This document shows positions 1 to 5,185 of a DNA stretch of 5,185 nucleotides, one piece after another. Each line of letters opens with the position of its first letter. Within the stretch, counting starts at the first letter, position 1. A program made the translations under genes and the position numbers. Location: the NCBI GenBank assembly GCA_037141235.1, contig JBAXCY010000186.1, forward strand, positions 1 through 5,185. Reading direction: 5' to 3'. Source of the stretch: Bog-756 sp037141235 (GTDB lineage Bacteria; Actinomycetota; Acidimicrobiia; Acidimicrobiales; RAAP-2). The notes under the pieces are model-generated. The model was not told the DNA's origin, searched no databases, and saw only the letters and a list, made by a program, of their open reading frames with translations.

Positions 1-509
1 AGGACCACCATCGGGTTCCACGGGCTGACGAGCGCACCGAGCACGCTCTCGGAGTACGTGGTGGCGGATGGGCCGCTGGCAGCCAGCACCGCGGCCAACG
101 CGCATACGCACATGGCCGCCCATAGTGCCCGTGCCGGGGTGGTCCGGCGTCGGACCACAGCCACACAAGCGACGGCTGAGCAGGCGTTCAACAAGGTGGC
201 ACCAACGAACATCGAGCGAACGCTCGAGCCCAGCACCCGGTAGACGAAGGACTGCAGGTAGAAGTAGGTGGGCCCCGGATGGTTCCAGTTGTTGTGGTCG
301 AAGACACCGAGCTGCTGCTTCCAGGCCAGGGCCCGCCGGACGTGAAGGTCGATGAGGGCGAGGTCGTCAGCCAGCGTGAGATTGGCCGACGGGGACGTGG
401 CCAACCGCACTAGTGCGTAGGCGAAGGGGACGACCACCACGGCGAAGGCCAGTGCAGTAAGCCACCGCCCCGACGGGACGGGCAGGTCGGCGGAGCGCTG
501 GTCGGCCAT
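1..509 (-). CDS. Polytopic membrane protein, GT-C/GT39-like (partial, N-terminal 169 residues)
   Basis: An open minus-strand frame without stops runs from ATG at 509-507 off the left edge, so only the N-terminus is present. A short polar start is followed by a clear membrane segment at about residues 16-36, then a loop (about 40-95) with an acidic pair at D48-D49 and the motif WNHPGPTYFYL (75-85). Further hydrophobic segments lie near 98-119 and 127-144, with PWNP near 163-166. A loop with a D/E pair and an HPGP-x-YFY signature is typical, from memory, of large actinobacterial membrane proteins annotated as GT39-like or conserved membrane glycosyltransferases that use lipid-linked sugars. Function is therefore tentative. 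No good Shine-Dalgarno precedes the ATG; an in-frame GTG at 533-531 would add eight residues. It lies downstream of the NifU-like gene on the same strand and may be co-transcribed. The coding frame is supported by its hydrophobic pattern and absence of stops over 169 codons. Confidence 0.8.
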   Translation of the reverse strand, partial: MADQRSADLPVPSGRWLTALAFAVVVVPFAYALVRLATSPSANLTLADDLALIDLHVRRALAWKQQLGVFDHNNWNHPGPTYFYLQSFVYRVLGSSVRSMFVGATLLNACSAVACVAVVRRRTTPARALWAAMCVCALAAVLAASGPSATTYSESVLGALVSPWNPMVV

Positions 510-531
510 ATGCCGTGCAGAAGGAGATCCC

Positions 532-576
532 ACGATGCGTGGATCGTACGGCACCGCCCCAGGTACCGCGGTGCCG
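532..576. repeat. Two adjacent inverted repeats between nifU-like gene and membrane-protein gene
   Basis: Positions 549-556 (CGGCACCG) pair perfectly with 569-576 (CGGTGCCG), giving an 8-bp stem with a 12-base loop. Immediately beside it, 532-536 (ACGAT) pairs with 543-547 (ATCGT), a 5-bp stem with a 6-base loop. On the minus transcript the larger hairpin begins 8 bases after the nifU-like stop codon. No run of T follows either stem, so a classical intrinsic terminator is not shown. It could be a tail-less terminator, an intercistronic mRNA stabiliser, or chance in GC-rich DNA. Confidence 0.35.
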
Positions 577-583
577 GGTAGGT

Positions 584-970
584 CTAAAAGCTGGGGACGT
601 ACCCGCCGCGGCCCATCGATTCGCTGACGAACGGATCCACCGAGTCATCGACGCCGCCCACCACCTCGGTGATCCACTCCAGACGCTGACGCAGGATCCG
701 ATCCACCCCGCCCTGCAGGGTGGACGAGCTCACGGCGCACGAACTGCAGGCACCTTGGAGCTGCACCTCGACCACACCGGACTCCACATCGGCCGAGATG
801 AGAGCGAGGTCACCACCGTCGGCCTGCACCGATGGCCGCATCAGTTCGATGATGGCCGTGAGCGCGGCGAGACGCTCGGCGCGCTCCTCTTCCGAGAGGG
901 CCACGGCAACCCCATCCGCATCTTCGGCTGGGTCCTGTGCGCCTTGGGGCTGCGTCTCTTCGGGGTCCAC
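584..970 (-). CDS. NifU C-terminal-domain protein (Fe-S cluster scaffold/carrier)
   Basis: This 128-residue protein consists almost wholly of one NifU C-terminal (Nfu-type) domain. After an acidic, probably disordered N-terminus (residues 1-25) comes a helix (about 26-46), then RPSVQADGGDLALI (45-58), the family hallmark. Next comes GACSSCAVSSSTLQGG (73-88), with the cluster-binding cysteines C75 and C78 in a CxxC motif. Family members assemble or carry a [4Fe-4S] or [2Fe-2S] cluster, usually bridging a dimer through this CxxC, and pass it to cytoplasmic apo-proteins. The N-terminal IscU-like domain and the central ferredoxin domain of full NifU are absent, as in small Nfu proteins. I chose GTG at 970-968 because GGAAAG (984-979) stands 8 bases upstream; the frame stays open to 1177, but the added residues are low-complexity and would overlap the divergent gene's start. 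The C-terminal tail GRGGYVPSF (120-128) is beyond the usual domain end. The gene is divergent from the four-gene plus-strand operon, with no sulfur-mobilisation gene beside it. Confidence 0.9.
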   Translation of the reverse strand: MDPEETQPQGAQDPAEDADGVAVALSEEERAERLAALTAIIELMRPSVQADGGDLALISADVESGVVEVQLQGACSSCAVSSSTLQGGVDRILRQRLEWITEVVGGVDDSVDPFVSESMGRGGYVPSF

Positions 971-1159
971 GGTCTCATCTTTCCGCCGGATCGATCGCCC
1001 GGCACGAGCTGACGGATCGTCATGCTCAGCCCCATTCTGCCCTGTCCACCAACCCAACCGTGCGCCGGGCCTGCGACCAGCCGTCGGCACCGCCATGAGC
1101 GGCCACCATCCAACCAACCGGTCGCCACCATGGCCAGAGCCCGGGGGGTACGATGCGGC
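971..1159. other. Divergent intergenic spacer (probable two-way promoter region)
   Basis: This 189-base gap separates the start of the leftward NifU-like gene from the start of the rightward oxidoreductase gene, so both transcription units should have promoters here. I could not pick out a convincing -35/-10 pair in either direction, nor a clear operator. Two similar stretches, CCAACCCAACCG near 1051 and CCAACCAACCGG near 1110, are short and may be chance. In-frame ATGs at 1022 and 1130 could extend the oxidoreductase into this spacer, but the extra residues look non-coding. Confidence 0.5.
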
Positions 1160-2161
1160 GTGGCAACGGCGCGACATTTCGAGCCCCCAGGGGCTATCGG
1201 GCTCATCCTGCCCACCCTCGTCCAGGACACCGTCCCGACATGGGCGGCAGATCCCGATTCCACCGCACCAGACGCCGACCCCCTGGTCGAACTGGCCGAT
1301 CTGTGCCGACAGGCCGAAGCGGCCGGAGCCGATGCCCTATGGGCCTGTGACCACCTGTTCTGGCACGGTCCGTGCCTCGAGTGCATGGTCGTCCTGACTG
1401 TGGCTGCCACTGCTACCGATCGGGCCGCCCTCGGCACCTGCGTCATTCAGCTGCCGCTGCGCCGGGCAGTATCGGTGGCCAAGCAGACCGCCACCCTCCA
1501 GACCCTCAGCCGGGGCAGGATGATCTTAGGGGTAGGTGTCGGCAGCCACCCCGGCGAGTACGAGCAAGTGGGCGCGGCCTACCACCGTCGTGGCCACGAT
1601 CTCGATACTGGCATCGGCGAACTTCACCGGGCGTGGGGCTCCGGTGCCGGGCACACCGCTGGTGACACGTCATCGACCGATGCCACCGAGCGCTACCGCA
1701 TGCTGCCGGCCCCCGCTCCGGTGCCGGTGTGGGTCGGCGGCTCCTCTGACGCCGCCTTGGTCAGAGCGGCCCGTCTGGCCGACGGCTGGATGCCGCTGTT
1801 CTTGTCGGTGGATGAGTACGCCGATGCGATCAAGCGCCTGACCAAAGAGACCGAGGCATCGGGCCGGGCCCCAGAAGCGGTCACCCCGGCCATGGTCCTG
1901 TTCGTCTCGTTGGACGACGATCGGGCACGCGGCGTGGCCAAGGGCACCGGATGGATGGGGTCTCTCTACGGACTTCCGCCCAAGGCGTTCGAACGCCATC
2001 TAGTGGCCGGATCCGCCGCTGAGGTGGCGACACGGGTCGCCCAGTACCGAGCCGCCGGGGCCGCCCACATCGCCGTCTATGTCACCGACGACCAGCCCAT
2101 CGATCAGTTCGAGCACCTCATGGCGGCGCTGCCGGCCGCCGGCGTGCCGACCCAGACCTAA
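1160..2161 (+). CDS. LLM-class (luciferase-like) flavin/F420-dependent oxidoreductase
   Basis: A 333-residue protein of the bacterial luciferase-like superfamily, a cytoplasmic TIM-barrel fold using F420 or FMN. Visible features in order: first strand AIGLILPTL (12-20); WACDHLFW (61-68), the usual xxDH after strand 2; TCVIQLPLRR (93-102), then the helix AKQTATLQTLSRGRMILGVGVG (107-128), a very typical LLM segment; PVWVGGSSDAALVRAARLADGW (189-210), the family's cofactor-phosphate loop. The length fits the family. Start choice: GTG at 1160 places the first strand near the N-terminus and has a G-run (1143-1148) 11 bases upstream, a rather long spacing. ATG at 1130 or 1022 are in frame but add Arg/Pro-rich residues and lack a ribosome site. 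Substrate cannot be told from sequence; members oxidise or reduce alcohols, alkanes, secondary metabolites or methylene-H4MPT. It leads a run of four same-strand genes and ends 49 bases before the thiolase, so a redox step on an acyl or carbonyl compound is plausible but inferred. Confidence 0.88.
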   Translation: MATARHFEPPGAIGLILPTLVQDTVPTWAADPDSTAPDADPLVELADLCRQAEAAGADALWACDHLFWHGPCLECMVVLTVAATATDRAALGTCVIQLPLRRAVSVAKQTATLQTLSRGRMILGVGVGSHPGEYEQVGAAYHRRGHDLDTGIGELHRAWGSGAGHTAGDTSSTDATERYRMLPAPAPVPVWVGGSSDAALVRAARLADGWMPLFLSVDEYADAIKRLTKETEASGRAPEAVTPAMVLFVSLDDDRARGVAKGTGWMGSLYGLPPKAFERHLVAGSAAEVATRVAQYRAAGAAHIAVYVTDDQPIDQFEHLMAALPAAGVPTQT

Positions 2162-2210
2162 CCCACCCAGACTCAGTCGACCAGCAACCAGGCCCCAGAA
2201 CAGAGGACCC

Positions 2211-3392
2211 ATGGACCGATCCACTTACATCGTGGGAACCGCAATCACCCCCATGCAGCGCCGCGACCTCTCCATCGAGGAGATGTCGCACCAAGTGGTC
2301 GACCATGCCCTGTCCGATGCCGGCATGACTCCCGACCAGGTCGACCTGGTCGTCTTCGGCAACGCCACCGCCGGCCGCCTGCTCAACCAGGCCTGCATTC
2401 GCGGCCAAAGCTTCCTCCTCGATGCCGGGCTGCGCAACGCCGGAATCATCAATGTGGACAACTCGTGCGCCGGCGGATCCTCCGCCCTCCACCTGGCTAA
2501 CTTGTCCACCTTGGGAGGCGGCGGCACGGTGCTGGCCGTCGGGGTCGAGAAGATGTGGACCGGTCACCGGCTGGAGACCCTGGCCGGCATCGAAGACGGC
2601 GTGCCCGAGGTCGACCGGGCGTTCATGCATGGCCACTGGGAGAACCCGTCGGGGTCGGTGCTGATGGCGCTCAACGCCAAGTGGACGGTGGAGCACATGG
2701 ATGCCTGGGGCACCACCGTCGAACAGGTGGCGTCGGCCGCCGTCAAAGCCCGCAAGCACGGTGCGCTCAACCCCAACGCCCAGTTCCAGAGCGAGGTGAC
2801 CCTGACTGAGGTGCTGGCCTCTTCCCCTGTAGTTGCGCCACTGACCCGACTGATGTGCTCCTCGTTTACCGATGGGGCAGCCGCCGTCGTGCTCTCGCTC
2901 GAGGCGCGTAAAGGTGCACCTCGCATCGTCTCCAGCACCGTGCGCTCCGGAAATGGCGAGATCGACTACCACGAGCGGCTGGCCGAAACGGCGGCCGCAG
3001 CCTGGGAGGCCTCCGGTATCGACCCGGGCGACGTCGACGTGGTGGAGTTGCACGATGCCACCAGTGCCGAGGAGATCTGCGCGCTCGAATCACTCGGGTT
3101 CTTCAAACCGGGAGACGCAGCCGCAGCCACGGCCGCTGGAGAAACCACCCTCGGTGGTAAGGGCATCACCGTCAACACCAGTGGCGGTCTGGTCAGCCGG
3201 GGCCATCCCCTCGGTGCCACCGGCATCGCCCAGGTAGTCGAACTGGTCGCTCAACTGCGCGACGAGGCCGGTGCCCGCCAGGTCCCCGGTGCCCGGTTGG
3301 CGGTGGCCGCCAATACGGGTGGCATGATCGGTTCCCATGCAGGCACCACTGACGCAGCGTTCATCGGCATCCACGTACTCGAAGCAGGCTGA
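2211..3392 (+). CDS. Thiolase-superfamily enzyme, SCP2-thiolase/lipid-transfer-protein type
   Basis: A 393-residue cytoplasmic thiolase-fold protein, the normal length. YIVGTAITPM (6-15) opens the first half. NSCAGGSSAL (84-93) carries the nucleophilic cysteine C86. The second half has HDATSAEEI (281-289), corresponding to the NEAF/HDxF position, where an SCP2-type His-Asp is seen. GGLVSRGHPLGATG (326-339) supplies catalytic H332. NTGGMIG (368-374) stands where classical thiolases have the CxG cysteine. Thus C86, H281 and H332 are present, but no cysteine occurs in either the HDxF or CxG position, as in some SCP2-type thiolase-like proteins. Such enzymes make or break C-C bonds next to an acyl-CoA thioester (Claisen, retro-Claisen or retro-aldol). 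ATG 2211 is preceded by GAGGA (2203-2207), a close spacing of three bases; upstream frame residues overlap the preceding gene and do not look like a thiolase. The following FabH gene starts 3 bases after its stop, implying translational coupling. Substrate unknown. Confidence 0.92.
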   Translation: MDRSTYIVGTAITPMQRRDLSIEEMSHQVVDHALSDAGMTPDQVDLVVFGNATAGRLLNQACIRGQSFLLDAGLRNAGIINVDNSCAGGSSALHLANLSTLGGGGTVLAVGVEKMWTGHRLETLAGIEDGVPEVDRAFMHGHWENPSGSVLMALNAKWTVEHMDAWGTTVEQVASAAVKARKHGALNPNAQFQSEVTLTEVLASSPVVAPLTRLMCSSFTDGAAAVVLSLEARKGAPRIVSSTVRSGNGEIDYHERLAETAAAAWEASGIDPGDVDVVELHDATSAEEICALESLGFFKPGDAAAATAAGETTLGGKGITVNTSGGLVSRGHPLGATGIAQVVELVAQLRDEAGARQVPGARLAVAANTGGMIGSHAGTTDAAFIGIHVLEAG

Positions 3393-3395
3393 CCG

Positions 3396-4328
3396 ATGAT
3401 CGGACGCGGTGGCGTCATCACCGGGTACGGCATCGCCGTGCCCGACAACGTGGTCACCAACGACGACCTGTCCAAGACCCTCGACACCAACGATGCCTGG
3501 ATCCAGGAGCGCACCGGCATCAAGGAGCGACGCATCGGGGGCACCACGTCGCAGCTGGCCATCGACGCAGGACTGGCCGCGCTGGCCAAGGCCGGACGCC
3601 GCCCCGATGAGATCGATGCCATCATTCTGGCCACCACCACCCCCGACCAGATCGTGCCTGGCACCTCGGCCGCCGTCCAAGACGGGATCGGCATCACCGG
3701 GGGCGCCTTCGATGTCAACGCCGCCTGCTCGGGATTCGTCTACGCCCTCACCGTGGCCCACGGACTAATCGCTATCGGGGCCGAGCGCCTATTGGTGATC
3801 GGATCAGAAACACTGTCCAAGATCACCGACTGGGACGACCGCTCGGTCTCCATCCTGGTGGGCGATGGTGCCGGTGCCGTGGTACTCGAGGCAGTGGATG
3901 GACCGGGCCAGTTGCTCAGTTTCACCCTGGGGGCCGACGGATCGCTGCGGCACCTGCTGAAGTGCGACCACGGTGGCTTCCTCTACATGAACGGCAAGGA
4001 GATCTTCCGAAAGGCGGTGGCCGTGGTGGTCGACTCGGCTCGCCAGGCCATCGCCGAGGCCGGGCTCACCCCGGACCAGATCGACGTCGTCGTGCCCCAC
4101 CAGGCCAACCTGCGCATTATCAGCGCCGCTTGTCAGCGCTTAGGCATCCCCGAGGAGAAGGCCGTGGTGGTCATCGACCGCTACGGCAATACCTCCTCGG
4201 CCTCCATCCCCCTCGCCCTGGCCGATGCCCTCGACACCGACCGGCTCCAGGCGGGCCACCACGTGCTGCTGACCGGGTTCGGCGGCGGCATGACATGGGC
4301 AAGCGCCGTCCTCAAGTGGGGCGGATGA
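3396..4328 (+). CDS. fabH: 3-oxoacyl-ACP synthase III (FabH-type ketoacyl synthase)
   Basis: This 310-residue protein matches FabH from end to end (E. coli FabH is 317). FabH condenses an acyl-CoA starter with malonyl-ACP, giving 3-ketoacyl-ACP and CO2, the first step of type II fatty-acid synthesis, in the cytoplasm as a dimer. The triad is complete: C111 in NAACSGF (108-114), H235 in PHQANLRIIS (234-243) and N265 in YGNTSSASIP (263-272). Also present are W35-x3-RTGIKER (35-45) for CoA binding, GDGAGAVVL (156-164), MNGKEIFRKAV (198-208) and the C-terminal FGGGMTWASAVLKW (295-308). An ungapped match around ATTTPDQIVP places V87 where E. coli has Phe87, a residue linked to starter-chain size. 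The insertion before MNGKE is a few residues shorter than in E. coli. It starts 3 bases after the thiolase stop, with only a weak AGG upstream, so coupled translation is likely. No fabD, acpP or fabF adjoins it, so a specialised KAS III role (other starter or acceptor) is possible; the housekeeping symbol is by homology only. Confidence 0.93.
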   Translation: MIGRGGVITGYGIAVPDNVVTNDDLSKTLDTNDAWIQERTGIKERRIGGTTSQLAIDAGLAALAKAGRRPDEIDAIILATTTPDQIVPGTSAAVQDGIGITGGAFDVNAACSGFVYALTVAHGLIAIGAERLLVIGSETLSKITDWDDRSVSILVGDGAGAVVLEAVDGPGQLLSFTLGADGSLRHLLKCDHGGFLYMNGKEIFRKAVAVVVDSARQAIAEAGLTPDQIDVVVPHQANLRIISAACQRLGIPEEKAVVVIDRYGNTSSASIPLALADALDTDRLQAGHHVLLTGFGGGMTWASAVLKWGG

Positions 4329-4336
4329 CGTCCGAT

Positions 4337-4340
4337 AGGA
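4337..4340 (+). promoter_or_regulatory. Shine-Dalgarno site of the nucleotidyltransferase gene
   Basis: AGGA lies 5 bases before ATG 4346 in the 17-base gap after the FabH-type gene. It supports ATG 4346 over ATG 4325, which overlaps the FabH stop and is quickly closed by TAG in its frame (4334-4338 region reads GATAGG). Confidence 0.6.
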
Positions 4341-4345
4341 CAGAT

Positions 4346-5185
4346 ATGACAAACGAATCCGCTCCTTCTTTGGTCGTCCTGGCGGCCGGCATGGCCCGCC
4401 GCTACGGCGGCTGCAAGCCCCTGGCTCCCATCGGCCCGCATGGCGAAGCCGTGCTGGACCTCCTGGTCAGCGATGCCGTACGGGCCGGATTCGGCCGGAT
4501 CGTGCTGGTGCTGCACCCCGAAACCGGGCCGGCCATCCGCTATCACGTGGAACAGTGCTGGCCCGAGTCGGTAGACGTGGCTTTCGTGACCCAGCGCCTC
4601 CCACTTGGCACGGTGCACGCGGTGTTGGCGGCGGAATCAGCCCTCGAGGGCGGGACCGCGTTCGGGGTGTCCAATGCCGACGACGTCTACGGCGAGGTGG
4701 CCATGGGGATGCTGGCCGATCAGCTCCGGTCAGGAGCCGCCGAACACGTACTGGTCGGGTTCGCCCTGCGGTCCACCGTGGCCACTGACGACCCGGTCAC
4801 CCGCGGGATCTGCACCGTGGGGACCGACGGACTCCTCGTTGGACTCGATGAGCGGCGCCATGTCCACACCGAAGGGACCTCGGGCGGGTTCGTTTCCGAC
4901 GACGGCCTCGAGCCGAAACAGCTCGATGGCGGCGTGCCAGCATCGGTGAACCTCTGGGGATTCCAACCCGACATCTGGGACGTCTTCCACGCGGCCATGG
5001 ACGCCTCGGGCCTCGACGAAGAGGCGCTGCTGGCCCAGGTGGCCGCCGGAGCTGAGGTCCCCAAAGCCGAGGTACTGCTGCCCGAGGTGATCTCCACCAT
5101 GTTGGTCGACCGCGTAGGCCTGCCCGTGCGGGTGGTCACCACCGACGCCAAGCTGCTCGGTGTCACCCACGCCGCCGATCTGCCC
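4346..5185 (+). CDS. NDP-sugar pyrophosphorylase-like nucleotidyltransferase (partial, lacks C-terminal end)
   Basis: The frame is open for 280 codons from ATG 4346 to the right edge. It belongs to the NTP_transferase fold (sugar-phosphate nucleotidyltransferases), which joins a sugar phosphate and an NTP to give an NDP-sugar and pyrophosphate in the cytoplasm. LVVLAAGMARRYGGCKPLAP (9-28) is the nucleotide-binding loop. PLGTVHAVL (86-94) and NADDVYG (110-116) follow; D112/D113 fit the metal/phosphate site. VTRGIC (151-156), VNLWGF (201-206) and GVTHAADLP (272-280) match the YGGLK-type nucleotidyltransferase subfamily I recall, whose members end soon after VTYKED, so perhaps 15-30 residues are missing. 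Odd points: the usual GMGSR appears here as GMARR (15-19), replacing a loop glycine with alanine, and GLKQL as GCKPL (22-26). The base and sugar used cannot be told. AGGA at 4337-4340 supports the start. Gap to the FabH gene is 17 bases, so it is probably co-transcribed and may supply an activated sugar for a glycolipid; that link is inferred. Confidence 0.87.
   Translation, partial: MTNESAPSLVVLAAGMARRYGGCKPLAPIGPHGEAVLDLLVSDAVRAGFGRIVLVLHPETGPAIRYHVEQCWPESVDVAFVTQRLPLGTVHAVLAAESALEGGTAFGVSNADDVYGEVAMGMLADQLRSGAAEHVLVGFALRSTVATDDPVTRGICTVGTDGLLVGLDERRHVHTEGTSGGFVSDDGLEPKQLDGGVPASVNLWGFQPDIWDVFHAAMDASGLDEEALLAQVAAGAEVPKAEVLLPEVISTMLVDRVGLPVRVVTTDAKLLGVTHAADLP

Noticed and set aside
515..1012. 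A 165-codon plus-strand open frame opposite the NifU-like gene
   Set aside because: It is antisense to a protein with clear NifU motifs (QADGGD, CxxC) and its translation shows no recognisable domain; long antisense frames are common in high-GC DNA.
1051..1122. Similar CCAACC-rich stretches as a possible operator repeat
   Set aside because: Matches are short, imperfect and unevenly placed, and such C-rich strings are expected by chance here.
1022..1159. Upstream extension of the LLM oxidoreductase from ATG 1022 or 1130
   Set aside because: The extra residues are Pro/Arg-rich, precede the conserved first strand of the barrel, and neither ATG has a ribosome site; GTG 1160 is preferred, though not proven.
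841..1446. A 201-codon minus-strand open frame spanning the divergent spacer
   Set aside because: It crosses the starts of two better supported genes and is Arg/Ser-rich with no motif; a GC-driven shadow.
2118..3053. A 311-codon minus-strand open frame antisense to the thiolase
   Set aside because: The plus strand carries complete thiolase motifs; the antisense product is His/Gly-rich with no family signature.
3090..3761. A 223-codon minus-strand open frame across the thiolase-FabH junction
   Set aside because: It overlaps two well supported genes and has low-complexity Gly/Asp content typical of a shadow frame.
2211..4328. Thiolase plus KAS III as an archaeal-type mevalonate pair or an OleABCD olefin cluster
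   Set aside because: The second enzyme has FabH motifs (PHQAN, MNGKE, YGNTSSASIP) rather than HMG-CoA synthase ones, no DUF35 gene is present, and no OleB, OleC or OleD gene adjoins.

Overview
The window is high-GC DNA with strongly G/C-ending codons and closely packed genes. It carries a luciferase-fold (LLM class) oxidoreductase of a type abundant in F420-using actinobacteria. Together these point to a high-GC actinomycetota chromosome, possibly Acidimicrobiia-like; the lineage is inferred from codon style and gene types and has not been tested by search. No tRNA, rRNA, CRISPR array, insertion sequence or phage gene is visible.

Left part, minus strand (1-970). A NifU C-terminal-domain protein (584-970), an iron-sulfur cluster scaffold or carrier, is read leftward. 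About 75 bases further on, a multi-pass membrane protein begins (start at 509) and runs off the left edge. Its first extracytoplasmic loop resembles actinobacterial GT-C/GT39-like membrane glycosyltransferases. The gap between the two genes holds two adjacent inverted repeats (532-576).

Middle (971-1159) is a short divergent spacer that should hold promoters for both directions. No convincing -35/-10 pair was recognised in it.

Right part, plus strand (1160-5185), reads as one four-gene operon: LLM-class oxidoreductase (1160-2161), SCP2-type thiolase-like enzyme (2211-3392), FabH-type ketoacyl synthase III (3396-4328), and an NDP-sugar pyrophosphorylase-like nucleotidyltransferase (4346 to the right edge). 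The gaps are 49, 3 and 17 bases. The first three genes suggest acyl-CoA/acyl-ACP chemistry: two thiolase-superfamily enzymes translated back to back, plus a flavin- or F420-linked redox enzyme. The fourth suggests activation of a sugar phosphate. No other fatty-acid synthesis gene (fabD, acpP, fabF) lies alongside, so the cluster is either a scattered piece of primary lipid metabolism or part of a specialised lipid or glycolipid pathway.

The most notable points are the thiolase, which has the nucleophilic cysteine but lacks a second cysteine at both usual places, its tight pairing with a complete FabH, and the unusual four-gene grouping. Any novel pathway is inference; each protein family is itself known.
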